Positions 24,437 to 32,570 of a stretch of 34,114 nt of DNA are shown in pieces. The position numbers and the translations under genes were made by a program. The first letter of the stretch is position 1. Every line of letters starts with the position of its first letter. The notes under the pieces were generated by a model, which did not search any database, was not told the origin of the DNA, and saw only the letters and a program-made list of their open reading frames with translations. The DNA is taken from positions 1 through 34,114 of the forward strand of contig JAOPWH010000122.1 in NCBI GenBank assembly GCA_025965795.1, in the 5' to 3' direction. This stretch comes from Blastococcus sp. (GTDB lineage Bacteria; Actinomycetota; Actinomycetes; Mycobacteriales; Geodermatophilaceae).

Positions 24437-24478
24437 TCACCCCGTCGGCTTCGCCTCTCACCCCGTCGGCTTCGCCGC
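24437..24478. repeat. 21-bp tandem duplication spanning the UPF0182 stop codon
   Basis: Two units (24437-24457 and 24458-24478) differ at one position. The unit includes the last codons (AKPTG) and the stop, so an in-frame copy of tail plus stop lies directly behind the real stop. A partial third copy follows (24425-24436). Confidence 0.75.
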
Positions 24479-27436
24479 GCCGCCCGACTGCTGCGCCGTC
24501 TGGTAGGCCTTCACGGCGGCCTGGAGATCGGCGAGCGCCTTGCCCTGTGCCTCGAAGTTCCCGCTGCGCTGGGCGGCCGACAGATCGCTCAGCGCCTTGT
24601 TCAGGTTCCTCACCGCCGCGTCCATGTCGGGGTTCGACGGGGAGGCGCTGCCGCCGGGAGCAGGCGTCGTCGGGGAAGCCGACTCCGTCGTCGGGGTCGC
24701 CGTCCCGTCGGAGGGCTTGGTCGGCTCAGCTCCGCTGTCCGTCGCGCCCTGTCCTGCCCCCGCGCCGAACACCTGATCCAGCGCGTCACTGAGAGTGTCC
24801 GCGTAGCCCACGCGGTCTCCGTAGTTGACCAGCACCTTCCGCAGCAGCGGGAAGGAGTTCTCCGTCCGCCCCTCGACGTAGAGGGGCTGCACGTAGAGCA
24901 GCCCGTTTCCCCCGATGGGCAACGTCAGCAGGTTGCCGAACACCGGCTGGGCCGCCGAGTTGCGGAAGAGCGTCAGGTCGCTGGCGACGTTGTCGTTCGT
25001 GTTGAACGACTGCTGTACCTGTTTCGGCCCCCGGAACGGGGTGTTGCCCGGCAATCGCAGCACCTCGATCTGGCCGTAGCTGGCCGGGTCGCTCGAGGCC
25101 GTGATGAAGGCCGACAGGTTGTCGCGTTCGAAGGCGTTGAGCGCGCTGGTCAGCTGGAACGAGGCCCGCTCGTCGCCCGGCCGCTGAGCGAGGATGTAGT
25201 AGGGCGGCTGGTCGGAGTTGGTGTCCTGGGTCGGATCGTTCGGGATCTGCCACCGGTCGCTGCCCTCGTAGAACGTGCTCGGCTCGTCCACGTGGTAGCG
25301 GGTCAGCACGTCGCGCTGCACCTTGAACAGGTCCTCGGGATAGCGCATGTGGCCCTGGAGCTCGTCCGTCATCTTGCTCTTCGGCTGGACGACGCCCGGG
25401 AACGCCTTCATGAAGGTCTTCAGCACGGGGTCCCGCTCGTCCCACGCGTACAGCGTCACGGTGCCGTCGTAGGCGTCCACCGTGGCCTTCACGGAGTTGC
25501 GGATGTAGTTGAACGTCTTGTCCGGCAGGGCGGTGGTCCCGGTGCCGGTGAGGGCGTCGGTCGCTGCCTCGCCCAGCTGCATCTGCAGGGCGTAGGGGTA
25601 GGAGTCCGACGTCGTGTAGCCGTCCAGGATCCACGTCACGCGCCCGTCGACCACGGCCGGATACGGGTCGCCGTCGACCTGGAGGAACGGCGCCGCCTTC
25701 TCCACCCGGTCCCTGGGGTCACGGACGTAGAGCACCTTCGAGGCGTCGTTGACCGAGTTGGAGAGCAGGAAGTTCCGCTCGCGGTAGTAGATGGCGAAGG
25801 TCAGCTGCCGGAAGAAGCTGCCGACGGAGACACCGCCCTTGCCGTCGTAGGTGTTGCTGATCTGCCCCACATCCGAGCCGCCCTCGGGCTGGTCGAACTC
25901 CCGCTTGGCGCCGCCCTGTGGGGCTCCGACCACGGAGTAGACGTCCTGCCCACCCTGCTGGATCAGCTCGCCGTAGTAGATCCGCGGCTGGGTGATCTTG
26001 ATGTCGCCGACCGGTGGCAGGTCGCGAGTGGTGAACTTCGGCTCGCCACCCTCCTGACCCGCCAGGGAGACGACCTCGTTGGCCGGCGCGGCCACGAAGC
26101 CGTTGCCGTGGGTGTAGACCGTGTGCCGGTTGATCCAGGTGTCCTGGTTCTCCGACAGTCCCTCGCTGTTGAGCTCGCGGACGGCCACGACGTAGTCCCG
26201 GGTCTTGCCGCCGATCGTGTAGCGGTCGATGTCCAGCTTCTTCGGGAACCCGTAGACGTTGCGGATCTGCTGGCGCGCGGTGAACGTGTCGGCGAGGACG
26301 TTGGGGTCCAGCAGCCGCGCGTTCGGGATGGTCTGGGTGTCGTTGCGCAGTTCGGCCAGTGCGGCCGCGGTGTCGACCTCGTTGCCGGTGGCCTGATGGG
26401 CGTAGTCGACGTAGGTGATGTCCGACAGGTCATAGGCGTCGCGCGTGGAGGCGATGGCCCGCTTGATGTAGGGGGCCTCCTTCTCGTTCGCGCTCGGCTT
26501 GACCACGAACTGCTGCACGATCGCCGGATAGGCGACGCCGATGACCAGGCTGGAGAGCAGGAGCAGCACCAGCGCCGCGGCGGGCAGGAGGAAGTTGCGG
26601 ACGACGATGTTGGCGAAGAAGGCGACCGCGCAGACCGCCGCGACGAACATCAGGATCGTCTTGGGCACGAGCAGGGCGTTGACGTCGGTGTAGCTCGCGC
26701 CGGTGAAGACCTCGCCCCGGTCGGAGTAGACGAGCCCGTAGCGGTCCAGCCAGTAGGCCACCGCCTTGAGCGCGACGAACAGCCCCAGCAGCACCGACAG
26801 CTGCACCCGGGCTGCGGCCGTGAGCTTCTGACCCGGCGTCTGCAGCCGCAGCCCACCGAAGACGTAGTGGGTCAGCAGCGAGCCGATGAGCGCCAGCACC
26901 ACGATGGCGAACCCGAAGCCCAGCGCCAGCCGGTAGAAGGGGTAGTCGAAGACGAAGAAGGAGAGGTCGATCCCGAACTCCGGATCGGTCTGCCCGAAGT
27001 TCGTGCTGTTGCGGAAGCTGAGCCACGTCTCCCAGCTGCCCTGGGCGGTGAAGCCGGCGAAGAGACCCAGCACCACTGCGACCGCGGTGAGCACCAGCCC
27101 GCGGCGTGGCTCCAGCGACTGCCGGTAGCGCTCCAGGTTCTGCTGCTCCAGCGACATGGGGCGGAACGTCGGCCGGTGCCGGTAGGCCAGGTGGATCGCG
27201 GTGGCGACCACACCGCCGGTGGCGACGCCCGCGACGGCGAACAGCAGTGCGCGGGTCTGCAGCTCCGTCCAGAAGATCTCGGTGAAGCCGGTCTCGTCGA
27301 ACCACAGGTAGTCGACGTAGACGTTGGTCAGCGTGCCGATGGCGGTGAAGAGCACCAGCAGCACGGCGATGGCGCCGACGACCAGCTTCGCGCGCCGCGA
27401 CAGGGTCGGCACGGGCACGGGGGGCCGCATGGCCAC
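24458..27436 (-). CDS. UPF0182-family large membrane protein
   Basis: A 992-residue membrane protein of unknown function, conserved in actinobacteria (Rv3193c in M. tuberculosis by family and position). Seven hydrophobic helices lie in the N-terminal third (about 17-39, 62-84, 108-130, 165-195, 210-230, 258-280, 286-312). A large, probably extracytoplasmic domain follows (about 320-880), then a Ser/Thr/Pro-rich linker (about 900-940) and a helical C-terminus (945-985). The GTG at 27436 was chosen because GGAG lies seven bases upstream. The ATG two codons later is the alternative. No enzymatic motif is recognised. Confidence 0.92.
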   Translation of the reverse strand: MAMRPPVPVPTLSRRAKLVVGAIAVLLVLFTAIGTLTNVYVDYLWFDETGFTEIFWTELQTRALLFAVAGVATGGVVATAIHLAYRHRPTFRPMSLEQQNLERYRQSLEPRRGLVLTAVAVVLGLFAGFTAQGSWETWLSFRNSTNFGQTDPEFGIDLSFFVFDYPFYRLALGFGFAIVVLALIGSLLTHYVFGGLRLQTPGQKLTAAARVQLSVLLGLFVALKAVAYWLDRYGLVYSDRGEVFTGASYTDVNALLVPKTILMFVAAVCAVAFFANIVVRNFLLPAAALVLLLLSSLVIGVAYPAIVQQFVVKPSANEKEAPYIKRAIASTRDAYDLSDITYVDYAHQATGNEVDTAAALAELRNDTQTIPNARLLDPNVLADTFTARQQIRNVYGFPKKLDIDRYTIGGKTRDYVVAVRELNSEGLSENQDTWINRHTVYTHGNGFVAAPANEVVSLAGQEGGEPKFTTRDLPPVGDIKITQPRIYYGELIQQGGQDVYSVVGAPQGGAKREFDQPEGGSDVGQISNTYDGKGGVSVGSFFRQLTFAIYYRERNFLLSNSVNDASKVLYVRDPRDRVEKAAPFLQVDGDPYPAVVDGRVTWILDGYTTSDSYPYALQMQLGEAATDALTGTGTTALPDKTFNYIRNSVKATVDAYDGTVTLYAWDERDPVLKTFMKAFPGVVQPKSKMTDELQGHMRYPEDLFKVQRDVLTRYHVDEPSTFYEGSDRWQIPNDPTQDTNSDQPPYYILAQRPGDERASFQLTSALNAFERDNLSAFITASSDPASYGQIEVLRLPGNTPFRGPKQVQQSFNTNDNVASDLTLFRNSAAQPVFGNLLTLPIGGNGLLYVQPLYVEGRTENSFPLLRKVLVNYGDRVGYADTLSDALDQVFGAGAGQGATDSGAEPTKPSDGTATPTTESASPTTPAPGGSASPSNPDMDAAVRNLNKALSDLSAAQRSGNFEAQGKALADLQAAVKAYQTAQQSGGAAKPTG

Positions 27437-27545
27437 GAGCGGTCTCCTTCAGTTACGAGAAGTCAGGTACGAGCGGATGACGGAACCCTTGCGGAGACCT
27501 CCGGTCATCCCAGCACAACGCACCGGGGCCGTTCGGGTTCCCGCG

Positions 27546-28568
27546 TCAGCACGGGGCCGGGGTCCGCCCCGCCCGGAGATCGGTCAGCGCCGCGAGCGCG
27601 TCGTCCAGGGTGGCCACGCGGGCCAGGGGGAAGCCCGGATCAGGCGCGGCCACGGCCTCGGCGCAGTTGTCGGCCGGGACCAGGAACAGCTCGGCGCCGA
27701 GGTCGCGGGCGGCCACCATCTTCAGCGGGATCCCCCCGATCGGACCGACCTTGCCGCTCGCGTCGATGGTGCCGGTGCCCGCGATCACGGCTCCGCCGGT
27801 CAGGTCGTCGTCGCCGACGAGGTCGAGGATGCCGAGCGTCAGCATGAGTCCGGCCGACGGCCCGCCGACGTCCGCCACGTGGATGTCGACGTCGAAGGGC
27901 GCCGCGGGCTGGTCGAGGACGGAGACGCCGAGCAGCGCGCCCTTGCGGTCGTCGGCGGTCGTGCTGGCGACCGTCGCGCTGCCCAGCTTGCCCAGCCGGG
28001 TGTAGGACACCGTCACCTCGGAGCCGCCGGGGATGGCCGACAGCACCGCGTTGAGCGTCTTCGAGTCAGGTGTCGGGCGGCCGTTCACGGCCTCGATGGC
28101 GTCGCCCTCCTCGAGGCGCCCCTCGGACGGCGAGTCCTTGGGCAGCCCCTTCACGACCACCTTCTCCGGATAGCCGAGGTGTCCCAGCGCGACGATCTCG
28201 GCCGCCTGCTCCGAGGTCAGGAAGGCCTCCCGGTTGGCCCGGCGGGTCTCCTCCTCGGTCTGCTCCGGCGGGTAGACCGACTCCTCTGGGACGACGCTCA
28301 CCTCGCTGTCGAACCAGCCGCGGACGGCCTGCACCAGGCTGAGGCCGCCCCGGCCCACGCCGACGGTGGTCAGGTTGAGGTTTCCCTCGACGTCGTTCCG
28401 TGCCCTGCCCTCGACGGCGATGATCGGCTGCCCGTCGAGCTTGCCGAGGGTGTTGTAGGTAGGGCCGGGCACCTGGGCCACGTAGGGCACCGGCAGGGCC
28501 GTGCCCAGGACGCCGAACACCAGCAACAGCACGGCACCGGTGGTCAGGACGGCGATCCGACGGGTCAC
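27546..28568 (-). CDS. Membrane-anchored PDZ / Lon-like (S16) serine protease
   Basis: A 340-residue protease of the YlbL/SepM type. One N-terminal helix (about 5-26) anchors it, and the rest faces outside. A PDZ domain covers about 125-195 (VVVKGLPKDSPSEGRLEEGDAIEAVNGRP), and the Lon-like domain holds the catalytic dyad S238 (GGPSAG) and K283 (IPLKMVAA). Close relatives process secreted peptides or help quality control of envelope proteins. The GTG at 28568 lies eight bases after a TAGGCT -10 box, so the mRNA may be nearly leaderless. It is divergent from the DUF2342 gene and upstream of the UPF0182 gene on the same strand, as Rv3194c is to Rv3193c. Confidence 0.9.
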   Translation of the reverse strand: MTRRIAVLTTGAVLLLVFGVLGTALPVPYVAQVPGPTYNTLGKLDGQPIIAVEGRARNDVEGNLNLTTVGVGRGGLSLVQAVRGWFDSEVSVVPEESVYPPEQTEEETRRANREAFLTSEQAAEIVALGHLGYPEKVVVKGLPKDSPSEGRLEEGDAIEAVNGRPTPDSKTLNAVLSAIPGGSEVTVSYTRLGKLGSATVASTTADDRKGALLGVSVLDQPAAPFDVDIHVADVGGPSAGLMLTLGILDLVGDDDLTGGAVIAGTGTIDASGKVGPIGGIPLKMVAARDLGAELFLVPADNCAEAVAAPDPGFPLARVATLDDALAALTDLRAGRTPAPC

Positions 28569-28576
28569 GACGGGCG

Positions 28577-28582
28577 AGCCTA
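28577..28582 (-). promoter_or_regulatory. -10 box of the PDZ protease gene
   Basis: TAGGCT on the minus strand, eight bases before the GTG start. No clear -35 box. Confidence 0.35.
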
Positions 28583-28663
28583 TGTCGCTTCCCTGTGGGG
28601 TCGTCCGCAGCCGTGCTCCGACGGGCCGCACGCCGGGCCCGCGTCACGTGAAGATCTCACGTC

Positions 28664-28669
28664 TACCGT
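28664..28669 (+). promoter_or_regulatory. -10 box of a leaderless transcript (DUF2342 gene)
   Basis: TACCGT ends six bases before the ATG at 28676, placing the transcription start at the start codon. No ribosome-binding site is visible upstream, which agrees with a leaderless mRNA. Confidence 0.45.
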
Positions 28670-28675
28670 GGGCGC

Positions 28676-30064
28676 ATGAGTGACGTGCCGTTCGGCTTCG
28701 GGGTGCCCGATCGCGATCCCGAGCGTCGGGAGCCCGGCAAGCAGGGTGACCCGGCCGGGGATCCCTTCGGTCTCGGTGCCCTCTTCGGTGGGCTGGCCGG
28801 CGGCGGATCGCCCGAGGACCTGATGGGCAAGATGCCGCTGTTCGCCGAACTCCAGAAGCTGATGAGCTGGTCGGGCGGCCCGGTCAACTGGGATCTGGCC
28901 CGGCAGGGAGCGATCAGCCAGCTCGCGGTCGGGCACCAGCCCACGTCGCAGGCGGAGCAGACCGCCGTCGCCGAGGCACTGCGCCTGGCCGATCTGTGGC
29001 TCGACCAGGTCACCGACCTTCCCTCCGGCATCGAGCGCACCGCGGCGTGGTCACGGGTGGACTGGGTGGAGAAGACCCTTCCCGCCTGGAACGAGCTGAT
29101 CGACCCGCTGGCCGAGAAGGTCGTCGCGGCGATGACCAGCGCACTGCCGCAGGAAGCCGCGATGGCCTTCGGTCCCGTCGCCGGGATCATGGGCCGGATG
29201 GGTGGCCTGATGTTCGGCGCCCAGGTCGGCCAGGCGCTGGGCAAGCTGGCCGACGAGGTCGTCACCAGCACCGACGTGGGCCTGCCCCTGGCCCCGGCCG
29301 GCACCGGCGTGCTGGTTCCGCAGAACGTCGCCGACTTCGCGGCCGGCCTCGACCGCCCGGCCGACGAGGTGCGGCTGTTCCTGGCCCTGCGCGAGGCCGC
29401 CTCGCAGCGACTGTTCGCGCACGTGCCATGGCTGCGCCAGCAGCTCCAGGACGCCGTGCACGCCTATGCGCGCGGCATCACGATCGACCGCGAGGCGATC
29501 GAACGCGGGATCAACGAGGCGATGTCCGGGATGGAAGGGGGCCTGGACCCCAGCAACCCCGAGAGCATCCAGCAGCTGCTGGGCAGCGGCCTGCTCGAGC
29601 CCGAGGAGACGCCCGAGCAGCAGATGGCGCTGCGTCGGCTGGAGACCCTGCTGGCCCTCGTCGAGGGCTGGGTGGACACCGTCGTGGCCGCCGCTGCCAC
29701 CGACCGTCTTCCCGGCCTCTCCGCGCTGGCGGAGACGATGCGCCGGCGTCGCGCGACCGGCGGACCGGCGGAGCAGACCTTCGCCACCTTGGTGGGCCTG
29801 GAGCTGCGCCCGCGCCGCCTGCGCGACGCCGCCACGGTGTGGGCCGCCATGAGCCAGCGGTACGGCGCGGCCGACCGCGACCGCCTCTGGTCGCACCCCG
29901 ACCTGCTGCCCACCTCCGACGACCTCGACGAGCCGATGGACTTCGTCACCCGTCAGGGACTCGACGACGAGTTCGCCGCGCTCACCGCCTCGGACGCCGA
30001 GGACGAGCCGACCGACGAGGAGAACCCCGAGGGGCCGGGAAACGGGGAGCCCGACCGGCCCTGA
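28676..30064 (+). CDS. DUF2342 / zincin-like family protein
   Basis: A 462-residue cytosolic protein of the DUF2342 (Zincin_2) family, conserved in actinobacteria (Rv3195 by position). It has a Gly-rich N-terminus (25-50), a mostly helical body, the family stretch IMGRMGGLMFGAQVGQALGKL (171-191), and an acidic, probably disordered C-terminus from about 435. No HExxH zinc motif is visible. The segment REAASQRLF (239-247), where I expect a metal-site Glu and His in relatives, has Ser in place of His. Peptidase activity should therefore not be assumed. The next gene on the opposite strand ends one base away. Confidence 0.82.
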   Translation: MSDVPFGFGVPDRDPERREPGKQGDPAGDPFGLGALFGGLAGGGSPEDLMGKMPLFAELQKLMSWSGGPVNWDLARQGAISQLAVGHQPTSQAEQTAVAEALRLADLWLDQVTDLPSGIERTAAWSRVDWVEKTLPAWNELIDPLAEKVVAAMTSALPQEAAMAFGPVAGIMGRMGGLMFGAQVGQALGKLADEVVTSTDVGLPLAPAGTGVLVPQNVADFAAGLDRPADEVRLFLALREAASQRLFAHVPWLRQQLQDAVHAYARGITIDREAIERGINEAMSGMEGGLDPSNPESIQQLLGSGLLEPEETPEQQMALRRLETLLALVEGWVDTVVAAAATDRLPGLSALAETMRRRRATGGPAEQTFATLVGLELRPRRLRDAATVWAAMSQRYGAADRDRLWSHPDLLPTSDDLDEPMDFVTRQGLDDEFAALTASDAEDEPTDEENPEGPGNGEPDRP

Positions 30065-30065
30065 C

Positions 30066-30683
30066 CTAGTCGACCGGGTCGCGGCCGTCGGCGGCGGCCT
30101 CACCGGCGGTGTTGGCCAGCTCGACGCCCTCGAGGAACCCGCGCGCCCGCTCGGCGCGCGGATACCGGGCGACCAGAGCCCAGAAGCGTTCGTCGTGCCC
30201 GGGCTCCAGCAGGTGCACGAGTTCGTGGACGAGCACGTAGTCCACGACGTAGTCGGGCATCGACTGGAGCCGGCTCGACAGGCGGATGCTGCGGTCGGCG
30301 GGTGTGCACGACCCCCATCGCCGGTGCTGGTTGTCCACCCAGCGCACGCTGGCCGGCTCCGCGGCGCCGTCCAGATGCGCCTCCGACAGCTCTCGGGCGC
30401 GGACCATGAGCGCGTCGTCCCCGCCCAGTGCGCGGCGGCGGCGTTCCTCGCGGGTCTGCAGCTTGGCGACCATCTGCGCCACCCAGCGCCGCTCCTCCGC
30501 GGGGCTGAAGGCAGCCGGGATCAGGACGACGGTGCGGCCCATCTCGCGGTAGGCGGTGACGGTGCGGCGGCGGCGCGGGCTGCGGCGGACCTCGACGACG
30601 TCGCCGTCGCCCGCTCCCCCACCGGGAGCCCCGGAACGGGCCGCGGGCAGCGCTCGGCGCGCCCCGAGGGCGGCCGGCGGCAT
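30066..30683 (-). CDS. YgjP-like / M48-type zinc metallopeptidase (DUF45)
   Basis: A 205-residue protein of the YgjP-like (WLM/DUF45) metallopeptidase family. It shows WGSC at 123-126, followed by IRLSSRL, and the zinc site HELVH (153-157) with a third ligand H163 and FW at 167-168. The N-terminal 40 residues are Ala/Pro/Arg-rich and not conserved-looking. The ATG at 30683 has GAGAGG six bases upstream. A GTG at 30731 is in frame and follows a TACGGT box by six bases, so a leaderless longer form is possible. The biological substrate is unknown. It is convergent with the DUF2342 gene. Confidence 0.85.
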   Translation of the reverse strand: MPPAALGARRALPAARSGAPGGGAGDGDVVEVRRSPRRRRTVTAYREMGRTVVLIPAAFSPAEERRWVAQMVAKLQTREERRRRALGGDDALMVRARELSEAHLDGAAEPASVRWVDNQHRRWGSCTPADRSIRLSSRLQSMPDYVVDYVLVHELVHLLEPGHDERFWALVARYPRAERARGFLEGVELANTAGEAAADGRDPVD

Positions 30684-31122
30684 GCCGGGCCTCTCGGGGT
30701 GGGTGGAAGCATCGGGCGTCGATCCGGGCACGGCTGCACCGTAAGCCACGGGTACGGCACTTCGCCTCCGTACGGGCCCTCGTCCGGTACAGGTCCACCG
30801 GACGGTGGACATGACCGCCGCTCTCGTCGGTGATCCTGCTACGGACGGCGGCCGATCCACAGCCCTCATCCGGACGTCCGCGCTGGTCATCCGGCCAGTC
30901 GCCGGTCACGCCAGCCGGTGCCGACAGGGCGTCGTCCCCGGTTCGCACACAGGGACACGCCGTCCCGTCCCCACGCCGTCCACAGCTCCGTCCACAGGCT
31001 GTGGGCAGCTGTCCGCACCCAGCGGGCCGCCCGGGGCGTCGTGCCCGGCGGCGCCGGGTAGCGTGCCTCCGCAACGGCGCCCGGCCTGCATGCCGGAGCA
31101 CCCCGAGAACGAGGAGAAACCC
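30684..31122. other. 439-bp region without a supported gene
   Basis: This holds the upstream regions of the divergent metallopeptidase and DUF5679 genes. A frame open on the plus strand from 30805 runs into the DUF5679 frame, but its codons look like noise. Two copies of CCGTCCACAG (30976-30985 and 30988-30997), 12 bp apart, resemble degenerate DnaA boxes, and a third, inverted copy is at 31352-31361. No RNA gene or clear promoter was recognised. Confidence 0.5.
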
Positions 31123-31275
31123 GTGGCGGAGAGCTACAACGGTTACTGCGTCAAGTGCAAGGAGAAGCGCGACTTCGACGGCGAGGTCAAGGTCAGCGAG
31201 TCCGGCCGTCGCATGGCACAGGGCACCTGCCCGGTCTGCGGCACCAAGATGAACCGGATCCTCGGCAAGGCCTGA
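31123..31275 (+). CDS. Small zinc-ribbon protein (DUF5679)
   Basis: A 50-residue protein with two CxxC knuckles, C9/C12 (GYCVKCKEK) and C36/C39 (CPVCGTKM), that should bind one zinc ion. The basic residues between and after the knuckles suggest nucleic-acid or protein contact. The family is common in actinobacteria and has no known role. The GTG at 31123 has GAGGAG six bases upstream. An in-frame ATG at 31090 would add 11 residues but lacks a ribosome-binding site. A strong terminator follows, so it is a single-gene transcript. Confidence 0.85.
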   Translation: MAESYNGYCVKCKEKRDFDGEVKVSESGRRMAQGTCPVCGTKMNRILGKA

Positions 31276-31304
31276 GCACCAACCCTTTCCTGGAGGGGGC
31301 CGGT

Positions 31305-31337
31305 ACGGCGGCGTTCCCGTCACGGGGACGCCGCCGT
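31305..31337 (+). terminator. Terminator after the DUF5679 gene
   Basis: A 15-bp stem (31305-31319 with 31323-31337, one G-T pair) and a 3-base loop, 30 bp after the stop codon. Confidence 0.75.
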
Positions 31338-31400
31338 CGTCGTTCCCGCGCCTGTGGACGGCGTCAGCAGCGGAGTGCGCTCCACTGCGACGCTGCCTCC

Positions 31401-32465
31401 GTGAGCGACACCGCACATCCCCTCCTGCCGGGCGCCACTCCCCTGCTCCGCGCCGGGGACGGTGCCGTCCGGGTCGGCGGCGTGGACTCGACCGACGGCG
31501 TCGTGGTGCGCCCGGCCGGTGCTGCTCTGACCGCACTGCTGCGCCGCCTCGACGGCCGCCGAACGCAGCGGGCGGTCCTGGCCGACGCGGCCCGTGAGGG
31601 GCTCTCCCCCGACGCTGTCGCCGACCTGCTGGACGGACTGCGCAGCGAGGGCCTCGTGATGGACCTCGACCCGGCCGATCTGCTCGCCGCTGCCGCCGGT
31701 CCGGCGTCCATCGCCCGGACGCTTCCGGAACTGGAGGCCTCGATCGACCGTCGCGCCCGGCGCGACGCCATCGTCGTGGTCGAAGGGGCGACCCGCGTCG
31801 GCGCGCCACTGGCCGCCATGCTGGCCGCCAGTGGAGTCGGCCGGGTCAGCGTCCGGGACCGGGGCCTGGCCGGCGCCGGCGACGCCGTGGTCGGTGGCCT
31901 GACCGCCGAGGACGAGGGCCGGCCGCGCACCCTGGCCGCCGCCGACGCCGTGCGCCGCGCCAGTCCGCTCGCCGATCTGCGGCCGCTGCCCCCCGGGGTC
32001 TCGCCCGATCTCGTGGTCCTCGCCCGTCCCTGGGCGGCGTCCGATCCGCTGACCGCCGGCGTCCACCGATCGGGCGTGCCGCACCTGGTGGCCACCGTGC
32101 GGGGCCGGATCGGAGTGGTGGGCCCGCTGGTCCTGCCGGGGCTCACCAGCTGCCTGCGCTGCGCCGACCTGCACCGGCGCGACGCCGACCCGGAGTGGCC
32201 GTCCCTGGCGGCCCAGCTGACCTCCGGGGAGGCACCGCCCAGCGGAGCGACGGTGACGTGCCTGCTCACCGCCGCCACGGCCGCGCTCCAGGTACTCGCC
32301 TTCCTGGACGGGTCCGCGGCGCCGGCGACGCTGGACGCGACGGTCGAGCTGCATCCGCCCGATCTCGTGCCACGGATCCGGCGCTGGTCGGCGCACCCCG
32401 CGTGTGGCTGCGGGGCCGCTCCTGCGGGCAGAGTGCACTCCGAGCAGGAGACAATGGGCCGCTGA
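31401..32465 (+). CDS. ThiF/E1-like protein (TOMM leader-binding type), probably non-catalytic
   Basis: A 354-residue protein. The N-terminal part (about 1-90) looks like a small winged-helix domain for peptide binding. Residues 120-240 form a Rossmann-like E1 fold, but the nucleotide loop reads VVVEGATRVGAPLAAML rather than GxGxxG. Residues 248-270 (SCLRCADLHRRDADPEWP) and the tail HPACGCG provide C251, C254, C335 and C337, a four-Cys zinc site typical of ThiF-like and cyclodehydratase C proteins. No TOMM precursor or YcaO gene is nearby. By position it matches Rv3196. The GTG at 31401 has no strong ribosome-binding site. It is probably cotranscribed with the ABC1 kinase gene 105 bp downstream. 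Confidence 0.72.
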   Translation: MSDTAHPLLPGATPLLRAGDGAVRVGGVDSTDGVVVRPAGAALTALLRRLDGRRTQRAVLADAAREGLSPDAVADLLDGLRSEGLVMDLDPADLLAAAAGPASIARTLPELEASIDRRARRDAIVVVEGATRVGAPLAAMLAASGVGRVSVRDRGLAGAGDAVVGGLTAEDEGRPRTLAAADAVRRASPLADLRPLPPGVSPDLVVLARPWAASDPLTAGVHRSGVPHLVATVRGRIGVVGPLVLPGLTSCLRCADLHRRDADPEWPSLAAQLTSGEAPPSGATVTCLLTAATAALQVLAFLDGSAAPATLDATVELHPPDLVPRIRRWSAHPACGCGAAPAGRVHSEQETMGR

Positions 32466-32570
32466 CGGGGCTCACGAGCTCAGCGAGGACGACGAGGGGG
32501 CTCATGGGCTCACCCGGGACGACACGGCGGCGCTGCGCAGGCGGCGAACCGGCGCCGACGAGGAGGACGT

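Noticed and set aside
30805-31122. N-terminal extension of the DUF5679 protein or a separate upstream gene
   Set aside because: The frame is open, but the residues are low complexity, and the GTG at 31123 has a good ribosome-binding site exactly before the conserved zinc-ribbon part.
32466-32570. Small gene or RNA between the ThiF-like and ABC1 genes
   Set aside because: The 105-bp gap holds no start with a ribosome-binding site other than the ABC1 one, and no stable hairpin. It reads as a simple spacer.
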